Shown here: piece after piece, positions 1-5,646 of the stretch
Layout: every line of letters starts with the position of its first letter
Position numbering within the stretch: the first letter of the stretch is position 1
Source of the DNA: a virus
Strand: one strand, 5' to 3'
IMG/VR virus record: IMGVR_UViG_3300042312_000144
Coordinates: 1-29,475 of that record
Length of the DNA: 29,475 nt
The notes under the pieces: model-generated
What the model was told of the DNA's origin: nothing
Databases searched by the model: none
Seen by the model: the letters and a program-made list of their open reading frames with translations, nothing else
Position numbers and translations under genes: made by a program

Positions 1-166
1 AGGCAATTATATATATAAGCACCATTGGACTATCAGCTGCTACACCAATTTCCACAGAAAATATTTTAGCAAAAAATGCTGTTAATAACCAACATAAACA
101 AGTATTAACTACTATAATAGCAGTTACTACTATTGGAAAAAGAAATGTTTTTTGTAAAGGATTCAT
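1..166 (-). CDS. Small membrane protein, N-terminal part only (runs off left edge)
   Basis: Read leftward from the ATG at 166-164, the frame is open for 55 codons to the window edge. The protein begins MNPLQKTFLFPIVVTAII and residues about 8-35 form one continuous hydrophobic segment (Ile, Val, Leu, Phe, Ala). A short polar stretch follows, then a second hydrophobic run (MVLIYIIA) at the edge, so one or two membrane helices are visible. The leader is A+T rich without a Shine-Dalgarno, as in the other genes here. I do not recognise the family. A small inner-membrane protein near the edge of a phage late block could be a holin or superinfection-exclusion protein, but nothing in the sequence decides this. 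The C-terminus lies outside the window. Confidence 0.55.
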   Translation of the reverse strand, partial: MNPLQKTFLFPIVVTAIIVVNTCLCWLLTAFFAKIFSVEIGVAADSPMVLIYIIA

Positions 167-214
167 AATTTTATATTTATTTAGTTAATAATTTGTTTTT
201 AATTTGAAGAGATA

Positions 215-229
215 GTGAGAATAACTCAC
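215..229. other. Short perfect inverted repeat upstream of the membrane-protein gene
   Basis: GTGAG, a 5-base spacer (aataa), then CTCAC, inside the 167-257 gap between the terminator at 258-278 and the leftward start at 166. It could be a repressor site or a leader hairpin. No promoter matching the host-type consensus is visible for the leftward gene, so the role is a guess. Confidence 0.3.
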
Positions 230-257
230 ATCAAACACAACTCTGTTAATATTATGT

Positions 258-278
258 AAAAGGGCCCAAGAAGAGCCC
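258..278 (-). terminator. Rho-independent terminator, leftward
   Basis: On the minus strand GGGCTC (278-273), loop TTCTT, GGGCCC (267-262) form a 6-bp stem with one G-T wobble, followed directly by TTTT (261-258). It lies just past the stop at 288-286 of a leftward open frame and about 90 bases before the next leftward gene, so it separates two minus-strand units. Confidence 0.75.
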
Positions 279-285
279 ATTATTA

Positions 286-453
286 TTATCTAACTTCTAT
301 TTCTTGTAATACATAAAAGGATTTAGTTCCTAATGATATACAAGTTTTATTCTTTATGTATTTACTAAAGTCACCATTTAGTAATAACAAATAAGTTTTC
401 TGTTTCTTTATCTTTGCATAAGTAGTACATAATGCTATATGTATTGAATTGTT
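286..453 (-). pseudogene. Leftward 55-codon frame without a usable start; possible gene remnant or non-ATG small gene
   Basis: Between an in-frame TAA at 456-454 and the stop TAA at 288-286 the minus strand is open for 55 sense codons, ending ...YVLQEIEVR. The composition looks protein-like (alternating hydrophobic and charged residues, a Tyr/Leu-rich strand LLLLNGDFSKYIKN). There is no ATG or GTG, and the only TTG would leave about 32 residues. A strong terminator follows at once at 258-278, which suggests the 3' end of a real transcript. It may be the tail of a decayed gene, a gene started at a rarer codon, or chance in A+T-rich DNA. Confidence 0.3.
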
Positions 454-533
454 TTATGTATTTTTAATATTTTAATAAAGCTCTTTTGGTGTTAATAGGG
501 TACATACCCCCACTTTCCATCACTCTTCCACAA

Positions 534-648
534 TACAATTTATTAAATTATTCTCAGTAATATGATGTTTTCATTGCGAATAATGAAATCAACATTTAAA
601 AAACACCGCAAAAACTTTTTTTCACTGAGAATAATGCAATAAATTGTA
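534..648. repeat. Three-copy 25-bp element, one copy inverted
   Basis: 534-558 is the reverse complement of 624-648 at 23 of 25 positions. The copies at 568-592 and 619-643 are direct repeats at 21 of 25 positions, sharing the core GAATAATG and starting 51 bases apart. The middle copy also contains its own hairpin (TTTCATT, loop gcgaat, AATGAAA; 569-588). The set could be folded as a large stem-loop or bound as iterated operators/iterons. Confidence 0.6.
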
Positions 649-668
649 ATAATAGATATTTTATAACA

Positions 669-690
669 ACACATATATATATATATGTGT
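669..690. repeat. 22-bp perfect palindrome of alternating purine-pyrimidine
   Basis: ACACAT...ATGTGT with an (AT)n centre, self-complementary over all 22 bases. Alternating AT of this kind can extrude as a cruciform or melt easily, which would suit an origin. It could also be a slippage-prone dinucleotide repeat with no function. Confidence 0.5.
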
Positions 691-713
691 ATTGTTTTAA
701 TTTGTTTATTATA

Positions 714-748
714 TTCCCACCCTAATATTGTGTGATATTTCCCACCCT
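714..748. repeat. Direct repeat TTCCCACCCT, two copies 25 bases apart
   Basis: Copies at 714-723 and 739-748, identical over 10 bases in DNA otherwise nearly free of C runs. The minus strand reads AGGGTGGGAA. The 25-base spacing puts them on nearly the same DNA face only roughly (2.4 turns). They may be protein-binding sites. Confidence 0.4.
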
Positions 749-756
749 TCTATACG

Positions 757-789
757 AAAAGAAACAACAGACTAAAGGTCTGCTGTTTC
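757..789 (-). terminator. Rho-independent terminator overlapping the end of the 124-codon leftward gene
   Basis: On the minus strand GAAACAGCAGAC (789-778), loop CTTTA, GTCTGTTGTTTC (772-761) pair over 12 bp with one G-T wobble, followed by TTTT (760-757). The stop codon TAG lies in the loop/stem, so the last codons of the gene are part of the terminator. Confidence 0.85.
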
Positions 790-1146
790 TTCAAGGTTAG
801 CAATAGTAAGTTTACCTGCTTGTGCTTGGTATTTATAACGATTTCTCGCATAATCCAAATCGCCTTCAAACATTGCATCATCAACAATGGATTTGCGTGT
901 ACGAAAGCTTACTAAGGAAGCACCTTCTTCAGTGATGTCAATTTTAATTTCCTTAATTCCGTCCCACTTTTGAATAAACTCATCATCTTCGTGTACATTA
1001 AATACACTCTTACCGTAGGCAAATTGATAATATCCCTTACCTTTAAAACCTTCTTTTTGGTCTGCTACAGGTGTATTACCGTCTGCATAATAAGATTTCT
1101 TAACTGCCAATCTTCTTACTTCGTCTTTTTGAACTGTTTTTTCCAT
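772..1146 (-). CDS. Hypothetical protein, 124 aa
   Basis: The family is not recognised. The protein is soluble, without a signal peptide or membrane segment. It opens with a basic stretch (MEKTVQKDEVRRLAVKKSYY), has an aromatic Gly/Tyr patch (KGKGYYQFAYGKSVFNVHEDDEF), and then a beta-like segment (IKEIKIDITEEGASLVSFRTRKS). The last third reads ...DDAMFEGDLDYARNRYKYQAQAGKLTIANLEE. It is the only complete leftward gene in the window, with its own terminator overlapping its 3' end. Its codon use is visibly richer in G and C than the late genes. A structured leader lies upstream at 1191-1261. Leftward orientation beside the late block suggests it belongs to the early or middle half of the genome. 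The start is the first ATG, with the leader A-rich and no Shine-Dalgarno. Confidence 0.75.
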   Translation of the reverse strand: MEKTVQKDEVRRLAVKKSYYADGNTPVADQKEGFKGKGYYQFAYGKSVFNVHEDDEFIQKWDGIKEIKIDITEEGASLVSFRTRKSIVDDAMFEGDLDYARNRYKYQAQAGKLTIANLEETADL

Positions 1147-1289
1147 TTTTGTAAATATTAATTGTTAATGTTTATTACGGGGGACTATCCCAACCGCCAA
1201 AATTTCAGTGGGGTTGTTAGTTGGAAGGGGCCAACTCTCCTACACATATAATGGGGGGAGTGTTTTAGAAAAAAAATTTTTTTAAAAAA
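1147..1289. promoter_or_regulatory. Divergent intergenic region with mutually exclusive hairpins
   Basis: This stretch separates the leftward 124-codon gene from the rightward late genes and contains no gene. It has three possible stems: CAACC 1191-1195 with GGTTG 1212-1216; AGTTGG 1219-1224 with CCAACT 1231-1236; and ACTCTCC 1234-1240 with GGGGAGT 1255-1261. The second and third share bases 1234-1236, so they cannot form together in full. The G+C-rich patch stands out from its surroundings. I found no host-type TAnnTTTG promoter for the leftward gene, so whether this is its transcribed leader is an inference. Confidence 0.4.
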
Positions 1290-1322
1290 TTTGGAAGATG
1301 TAAAAAATATGTTATATCTTTG
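1290..1322 (+). promoter_or_regulatory. Bacteroidota-type promoter, upstream copy
   Basis: TTTG at 1290-1293, 21-base spacer, TATCTTTG at 1315-1322, matching the TTTG-N19ish-TAnnTTTG consensus of Bacteroidota housekeeping promoters. The 11-mer TTATATCTTTG at 1312-1322 recurs exactly at 1421-1431 in the second promoter. Confidence 0.65.
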
Positions 1323-1401
1323 GCTGGGCGGGTGGGTGTGTCTATATAAGAAGAATTTCTTTCATAATATAGCATAGAATAAAAAAAATTAACAAAATGT
1401 A

Positions 1402-1431
1402 TTGATTGTAAATATTTATTTTATATCTTTG
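1402..1431 (+). promoter_or_regulatory. Bacteroidota-type promoter for the late operon, downstream copy
   Basis: TTG at 1402-1404, 19-base spacer, TATCTTTG at 1424-1431. Transcription would start near 1438, only about 7 bases before the ATG at 1445 and about 60 before the ATG at 1499. This matters for the choice of start in the first gene. Confidence 0.7.
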
Positions 1432-1444
1432 TCAAAACTAAATC

Positions 1445-1798
1445 ATGGAACCAAAAAAAATTATAGTACAAAAACTAAAGAAAGGAGGTAGTAATGATAT
1501 GGATGTTGCTATTAAGTATTATTCTATTCTATCTGCTTTAAACAATCTTAATTTAACAGAAAGAGAAATACAACTTGTTTCTTTTACAGCTATAAAAGGT
1601 AATATTACATATGCTAATGTTAGAGAAGAGTTTTGTAGAACATATAATAGTACATCTCCCACTATTAATAATATTATTTCTAAGTTAAAGAAGATGGGAA
1701 TATTTATTAAAGAAAATGGTAAGGTGAAAATTAATCCTATTATAGTGATTGATTTTAAAAAAGATGTTGTATTAAATATAAATCTTGTGCATGAGTAA
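1445..1798 (+). CDS. Winged-helix-like DNA-binding protein, first gene of the late block (117 aa)
   Basis: Residues about 35-95 read as a helix-turn-helix with wing: LNLTEREIQLVSFTAI, then NVREEFCRTYNSTSPTINNIISKLKKMG (recognition helix), then IFIKENGKVKINP as the beta wing. This is typical of small transcriptional or replication-initiation type DNA binders. As the first gene behind two tandem promoters it could regulate the late operon, or act in packaging as a small-terminase-like DNA binder (no small terminase is otherwise identified). Two starts are possible. The ATG at 1445 leaves almost no leader after promoter 1402-1431. The in-frame ATG at 1499 has the only clear Shine-Dalgarno here (AAAGGAGG, 1481-1488). 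The stop overlaps the next gene by 8 bases. Confidence 0.7.
   Translation: MEPKKIIVQKLKKGGSNDMDVAIKYYSILSALNNLNLTEREIQLVSFTAIKGNITYANVREEFCRTYNSTSPTINNIISKLKKMGIFIKENGKVKINPIIVIDFKKDVVLNINLVHE
1481..1488 (+). promoter_or_regulatory. Strong Shine-Dalgarno inside the first late gene, favouring the start at 1499
   Basis: AAAGGAGG sits 10 bases before an in-frame ATG at 1499-1501. Other genes in the window lack such a site, and Bacteroidota rarely rely on one. It may mark the true start (99-codon protein beginning MDVAIKYYSIL), or be an accident of Lys-Lys-Gly-Gly codons. Confidence 0.4.
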
Positions 1799-2141
1799 GC
1801 CTATTTCTATGTCAGTGAGAGAATGGATAGTTAAGAAGATGTCCATTAATATGATGATTCCACATAAAACAATTGATGCTGTTGTTACACATCAATTTGA
1901 TAGTGCTAATGATGCTTTGAATGTAAATAAAACTGTGGAAATTTCTGGATTTGGTAAATTTTATTTTAATGAGAAAAAAGCCATTAGACAATATGATAAA
2001 TTGTTAGCTATTAAAAAGGCTTATGAAAATATATTATTAGATGAGACACTCTCTCCAACAAAAAGAAAAAATATTATGGTTAGATTGGAGAGTGCTGAAC
2101 ACAGTATAAAAACTTTAAAACCAAGAATAAATGAGCCTTAA
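1791..2141 (+). CDS. IHF/HU-like DNA-bending protein (116 aa)
   Basis: The stretch KTVEISGFGKFYFNEKKAIRQYDK (about residues 44-67) matches the hallmark of the HU/IHF family, where a V-x-I-x-G-F-G-x-F strand leads into the DNA-binding arm. The preceding helices (MSMNMMIPHKTIDAVVTHQFDSANDALN in outline) take the place of the dimerising helices. A C-terminal helical extension of about 45 residues is longer than in bacterial HU (about 90 aa). Known crAss-like phages carry IHF-like subunits in their structural module, possibly to condense or order DNA at packaging. A second IHF/HU-like gene lies at 22783-23256. I chose the ATG at 1791; an in-frame TTG at 1785 is less likely. It overlaps both neighbours by a few bases, implying translational coupling. 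Confidence 0.75.
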   Translation: MSKPISMSVREWIVKKMSINMMIPHKTIDAVVTHQFDSANDALNVNKTVEISGFGKFYFNEKKAIRQYDKLLAIKKAYENILLDETLSPTKRKNIMVRLESAEHSIKTLKPRINEP

Positions 2142-2403
2142 TAAAATGTATGAAGGATGGAAAAATCATATTCTTCCTGAAGATAATCAAAAAGCTTTTA
2201 TAGAACATGTACATCAAAAAAGAATGAGTGTGTGTGAGTCTTGTGAATATCATTCAAAGAATCATTTTTCTATAAGACCAGATGCACATTGTACAAATTG
2301 TGGTTGTACATTGTCTGCTAAAACAAAATGTTTAACATGTGAATGCCCAATAAAAAAATGGCTTTCAGAAACACCCCCAGAAAATAATGAGCTTAATACG
2401 TAA
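2131..2403 (+). CDS. Zinc-binding small protein (90 aa)
   Basis: Cysteines are arranged as C-x2-C (CESC, about residues 35-38), then C-x2-C-x-C (CTNCGC), then C-x2-C-x-C before a final Pro-Ile-Lys-Lys-Trp, a pattern of two or more zinc knuckles. The N-terminal 30 residues (MSLNKMYEGWKNHILPEDN...) are helical and polar. This cysteine layout ending in a KW motif is familiar from small uncharacterised phage proteins, but no biochemical function is known to me. It overlaps the upstream gene by 11 bases and the downstream gene by 17 bases, so it belongs to the same translationally coupled string. A role in protein or nucleic-acid binding is likely; anything more precise would be a guess. Confidence 0.65.
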   Translation: MSLNKMYEGWKNHILPEDNQKAFIEHVHQKRMSVCESCEYHSKNHFSIRPDAHCTNCGCTLSAKTKCLTCECPIKKWLSETPPENNELNT

Positions 2404-2623
2404 AATTCCATTAAACACTCTTATTAGCATTCTTGAAAATATTTATAACAGCGGAGCTAATTATGTAGATATACAGGGAGAAACAGATGATAGTGGTGTT
2501 CCTCAAGACACTATTATTTTTTCAGTGCGCCCAGAATATATGTGTGATGAAGAAGAAGAAGACAATGATGATGAATGTAAAATAAAAACTCTTTCTGATG
2601 AAGAACTAAATGAATTAATATAA
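2387..2623 (+). CDS. Acidic small protein, unknown function (78 aa)
   Basis: The N-terminal part (LNTLISILENIYNSGANYVDIQGETDDS) reads as a helix followed by a strand, then QDTIIFSVRPEYM as a second strand. It ends in a very acidic tail (CDEEEEDNDDEC, then LSDEELNELI). The whole is a small alpha/beta protein with a negatively charged C-terminus. Family not recognised. The ATG lies 17 bases inside the previous gene, and its TAA shares an A with the next ATG (TAATG), the tightest form of coupling. An acidic tail beside DNA-binding neighbours might mimic DNA or contact basic partners; this is speculation from charge alone. Confidence 0.6.
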   Translation: MSLIRKIPLNTLISILENIYNSGANYVDIQGETDDSGVPQDTIIFSVRPEYMCDEEEEDNDDECKIKTLSDEELNELI

Positions 2624-2898
2624 TGGCAAGAACAAATTACCATCGTCGAATTATAAAAACATTTGAGAGTTTAAAAAAGTCTCATCCTACATATAATATA
2701 GGAAGACACATTTCTACAGCATTAGATGGATATGACGATATATGGGGAGTAAATGATAAAGAATTTCTCTTTGCTTTAGAGAAATATGAACTAGAATTGA
2801 ACATGGACATAGATCATATTGATCAGGAAGAGATAGAAAAAATAATAAAAGATGGCATGAATTTGGAGAGAACATTGTTCGAAGAAGAGGAGGAATAA
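2623..2898 (+). CDS. Hypothetical protein (91 aa)
   Basis: A mostly helical, soluble protein starting with a basic patch (MARTNYHRRIIKTFESLKKSHPTYN) and ending with an acidic one (LFEEEEE). Between them is an Asp/Gly/Trp-containing turn (GYDDIWGVNDKEFLFALEKYELEL) and a helix (DQEEIEKIIKDG). No known motif is visible. It starts at the ATG overlapping the previous stop and is followed by a 24-base gap, the first real gap in the string. It is presumably co-expressed with the packaging genes. Confidence 0.6.
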   Translation: MARTNYHRRIIKTFESLKKSHPTYNIGRHISTALDGYDDIWGVNDKEFLFALEKYELELNMDIDHIDQEEIEKIIKDGMNLERTLFEEEEE

Positions 2899-2922
2899 TA
2901 ACAATATAATACTAACTACATA

Positions 2923-3297
2923 ATGGAAGATATAATAGATGAAATAAATCATTCAGGTGGAATACCAGCTTGTGGATCAGAAACTATTTGTGAGACAATG
3001 CAAGATTTTTTAGATAAAGATATTGATATTGTTAGGTATGAAGATAGAATGATAAGAATGGGCCTTGATCCAAATGATACGAATGCAAAACAATTAGATG
3101 AATTTCTTGGAGAAGAAGATGGATCATATGATGAATATCTAAGAATCAAAAGAGATAACTTAAGAGAAATTGTTTATCAAGAAGATAGGATTCAAGAACT
3201 TATATCTAAGATGAAAGAACACATGTTAACAATTAAAGAATCAAAAGAACAAATCAACTTAGCTTTTGAAAAATACATATCATTACAATGGCAGTAA
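2923..3297 (+). CDS. Hypothetical protein with C-terminal coiled coil (124 aa)
   Basis: Residues 1-75 are acidic (IIDEINHSGGIPACGSETICETMQ, then LDKDIDIVRYEDRMIRMGLDPND). From about residue 85 a heptad-like helix runs to the end (REIVYQEDRIQELISKMKEHMLTIKESKEQ), suggesting an oligomer. The leader TAACTACATA immediately before the ATG recurs in front of 8386 and 11477 (see findings). The end overlaps the next gene by 10 bases. Family not recognised. A small coiled-coil protein two genes before TerL could be a small-terminase-like or packaging accessory protein, but no DNA-binding motif is seen here. Confidence 0.6.
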   Translation: MEDIIDEINHSGGIPACGSETICETMQDFLDKDIDIVRYEDRMIRMGLDPNDTNAKQLDEFLGEEDGSYDEYLRIKRDNLREIVYQEDRIQELISKMKEHMLTIKESKEQINLAFEKYISLQWQ

Positions 3298-3620
3298 AAA
3301 AGAACACATACGTTTCTGCAGAACTTGATTGGGCAGAAGCACAGTTATCATCCTGGAAGGAGTATGTTGATGCTAACCCATTACACCTATTAAAGGATAG
3401 AATAGAGTGGAAGCCTACATCTAAAGGAGGAATGCTTCCTATGGTGATTGCAAGTATTGAAGCTCAAGGTAAGTTTGTACAGGAAACAATGAAGAATTAT
3501 TTAGCTCTATTAGAACAAGTAGATAAACTACGTGAGAAAGAAGAAGCTAAGAAGATAGAAACTAGAGGTGGTGCTGAGCTTGGCTCTATGGCAGAAGACT
3601 TCTTAAAAGGTAGAGGATAG
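3288..3620 (+). CDS. Hypothetical protein directly before TerL; small terminase candidate (110 aa)
   Basis: The protein is helical and soluble. A conserved-looking Trp-rich start (LDWAEAQLSSWKEYVDANPLHLLKDRIEWKPTSKGG) is followed by a long helix (IEAQGKFVQETMKNYLALLEQVDKLREKEEAKKIE) with coiled-coil character, and a short charged tail ending FLKGRG. Position (one base before TerL), size and coiled-coil oligomerisation helix fit a small terminase subunit. However, no helix-turn-helix is obvious at the N-terminus, and the small subunit of crAss-like phages is not well established. The call is therefore an inference from context. It ends with TAG at 3618-3620, showing that TAG is a stop in this genome. 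Confidence 0.55.
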   Translation: MAVKKNTYVSAELDWAEAQLSSWKEYVDANPLHLLKDRIEWKPTSKGGMLPMVIASIEAQGKFVQETMKNYLALLEQVDKLREKEEAKKIETRGGAELGSMAEDFLKGRG

Positions 3621-3621
3621 A

Positions 3622-5646
3622 ATGAATTTACACACTATAGAATATAAGGATTGGTTCATCAATCAGAGCAGAATTCCAGATGAGAGTTCAGAAGAGTATA
3701 GAGCATTCTTTAATTTCCATAAAGAGCTTTGTATGAATGGTGCTATGATGGATGGACAATACATCAATCCATTTCTATATTGGCATTTAAATGTTTGGCA
3801 TACAGAGGTGGATGTCATAGATGAATATGGTAGAATAAACCAGAAGTATGCTAATCCATTACTTAGAGATAATGAGTGGTTGGTTACAAACGAAATAGAT
3901 AGAGCTCATAAGGAGAAGAAAGGCCTAGTTATACTAGGTATTAGACGTTTTGCTAAGTCTGTTATTGAGGCATCATATATAGGTCAAGGAGCTACATTTG
4001 ATGAGAACTCACAAAACATTATTGCAGGACTGAATGCTCCCGATATAAAGCTTATTACAGATAAGATTGACAAAGGACTTAACTTCCTACCTAAAGCTTG
4101 GAGATGGCAGAGGGTAGAGGATAACTGGAAAAACCAAGTTACTCTAGGGATTAAGACTAAGGCAGGAGAGAGAATACCCTTCTCTCAGATTCTTATTAGA
4201 AACTTAGATGGTGGTAACAATGAAGAGGCTATTGCAGGTACTAAACCTCGTAGACTTATCATTGATGAGATAGGAAAAGGATCATTCCTTAGAGGACTTC
4301 AAGCTGCTATACCAGGTTTCACAACACCATTTGGTTGGGGATGTTCTCCAATTCTTACAGGTACAGGTGGGGATATGAAGATGTTCATGGATGCAAAGAG
4401 CTTAATGTTCGATGTTGAGAACTTCAACTTCCTAGAATACAATAATGCAAAGGATGATAAGAGAGTGCATGGATTGTTTATATCACACAAATATAGAATG
4501 GAAGCTAAAGAGCCATCTTCTCTTGGTGCTTTCTTAGAAAAGCCAGAAGGAAGTTCTCTATATCAAGTTAAGATGATGGTGTCTAATGAAGACAAAGCAA
4601 CAGAGATTACCAACACCAATCTAGAGAAGCTTAAAAAAGCTGGTGACAGAATGGCTTATTTAAAAGAGAAGATGTACTATCCACAAGAAGTTGATGATAT
4701 ATTTTTAAATGAGGATACAAACATATTTGATATTGAAGCAGCTAAACGTCAGAAAGCTAGATTATTAAATCAAGAAAGAACAGGAACACCAGTTATTCTT
4801 TATGATGATGGACAAGGAGTTAAACATGAGTTTACAGACAAACTACCTATTTCCAATTTTCCATTAAAAAATACAGATAGAAAAGATGCCCCTGTAATTA
4901 TATATGAGTTTCCAATTGACACTCCTCCTTATGGATTATATGTAGCAGGAGTTGACCCTTATAGACAAGGAAAATCTGCTTATAGTTCTTCTTTAGGCTC
5001 TGTATACATATATAAACGTATGCATAGTATTTCTGGAGAAAAATACCAAGATATGTTTGTTGCTAGTTATTGTGCTAGACCAGACAAAAAAGAAACTTGG
5101 GAAGAACAAGCAAGATTATTAATTAAGTATTATAATGCTCGTACATTATGTGAAAACGATGAGATTTCTTTTATAGATTATATGATTTCTAAAGGAGATC
5201 AACATTATTTAGAAAGACAACCAGATTGGTTAAAAGAAATAGTTCCTAATACAACAGTGAGGAGAGATTTTGGTATTCATAGGTCTGCAGAAAAGATTAG
5301 AGATTTTTTACATGGATGTCTTAAGAAATATACAGAAGAATCCATACATATAGAAAAAGATGCTGATGGAAACATTATATCAGAAACCAAAGGAATGTCA
5401 AAAATATTTGACCCAGTTCTTTTAGAAGAAATGATACAATATAATGAACAAGGAAACTTTGACCGTATTATTGCTGCAGAACTTGCAATAGCCTTAGCAA
5501 TGAAACTAGATCCCATAATGGGAAAAATAGGAGGAGAACAAGATGTAAGAATACAATCAATGTTTAAGAAGAACAAAAAAAATACACTGTTTACAGAAAG
5601 CAGAACAATGTTTAACACACCTAAGAAAAATAAACTATTTATATAA
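3622..5646 (+). CDS. terL: Terminase large subunit (TerL), DNA-packaging motor
   Basis: The protein has 674 residues, the usual size for a large terminase with ATPase and nuclease domains. ATPase: an atypical Walker A (GIRRFAKS, residues 106-113) after a hydrophobic strand (GLVIL), and Walker B LIIDE (212-216), whose Glu is the catalytic base. Nuclease (RNase H-like fold): strand YVAGVDPY with candidate metal ligand Asp445; a middle acidic segment (ENDEISFID); and near the C-terminus FDRIIAAELAIALAMK with Asp614. It would translocate genome DNA into the prohead through the portal encoded next, and cut the concatemer. Coupling is tight: it starts 1 base after the preceding stop, and its TAA overlaps the portal ATG (TAATG). 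The Arg-rich, Gly-poor Walker A variant resembles other crAss-like TerL proteins as far as I remember. Confidence 0.93.
   Translation: MNLHTIEYKDWFINQSRIPDESSEEYRAFFNFHKELCMNGAMMDGQYINPFLYWHLNVWHTEVDVIDEYGRINQKYANPLLRDNEWLVTNEIDRAHKEKKGLVILGIRRFAKSVIEASYIGQGATFDENSQNIIAGLNAPDIKLITDKIDKGLNFLPKAWRWQRVEDNWKNQVTLGIKTKAGERIPFSQILIRNLDGGNNEEAIAGTKPRRLIIDEIGKGSFLRGLQAAIPGFTTPFGWGCSPILTGTGGDMKMFMDAKSLMFDVENFNFLEYNNAKDDKRVHGLFISHKYRMEAKEPSSLGAFLEKPEGSSLYQVKMMVSNEDKATEITNTNLEKLKKAGDRMAYLKEKMYYPQEVDDIFLNEDTNIFDIEAAKRQKARLLNQERTGTPVILYDDGQGVKHEFTDKLPISNFPLKNTDRKDAPVIIYEFPIDTPPYGLYVAGVDPYRQGKSAYSSSLGSVYIYKRMHSISGEKYQDMFVASYCARPDKKETWEEQARLLIKYYNARTLCENDEISFIDYMISKGDQHYLERQPDWLKEIVPNTTVRRDFGIHRSAEKIRDFLHGCLKKYTEESIHIEKDADGNIISETKGMSKIFDPVLLEEMIQYNEQGNFDRIIAAELAIALAMKLDPIMGKIGGEQDVRIQSMFKKNKKNTLFTESRTMFNTPKKNKLFI

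Larger units (their letters stand above)
457..756. other. Non-coding repeat-rich region beside the strand switch
   Basis: No convincing gene is seen in these 300 bases. They contain a small hairpin GGGTA-CA-TACCC (498-509), three related 25-bp elements in both orientations (534-648), a 22-bp perfect palindrome (669-690) and two copies of TTCCCACCCT 25 bases apart (714-723 and 739-748). They lie downstream of one leftward gene and upstream of a leftward remnant. Such clustering is typical of replication origins or multi-operator control regions. Which one it is cannot be told from sequence alone. Confidence 0.5.

Noticed and set aside
562-642. 26-codon rightward frame starting MMFSLRIMKS with an internal FSLRIM repeat
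   Set aside because: The protein repeat is only the translation of the direct DNA repeats at 568-592 and 619-643; no leader, promoter or neighbours support it.
970-1161. 63-codon rightward frame opposite the 124-codon gene
   Set aside because: Hydrophobic, Cys/Phe-rich shadow of the minus-strand gene, with no promoter in that direction.
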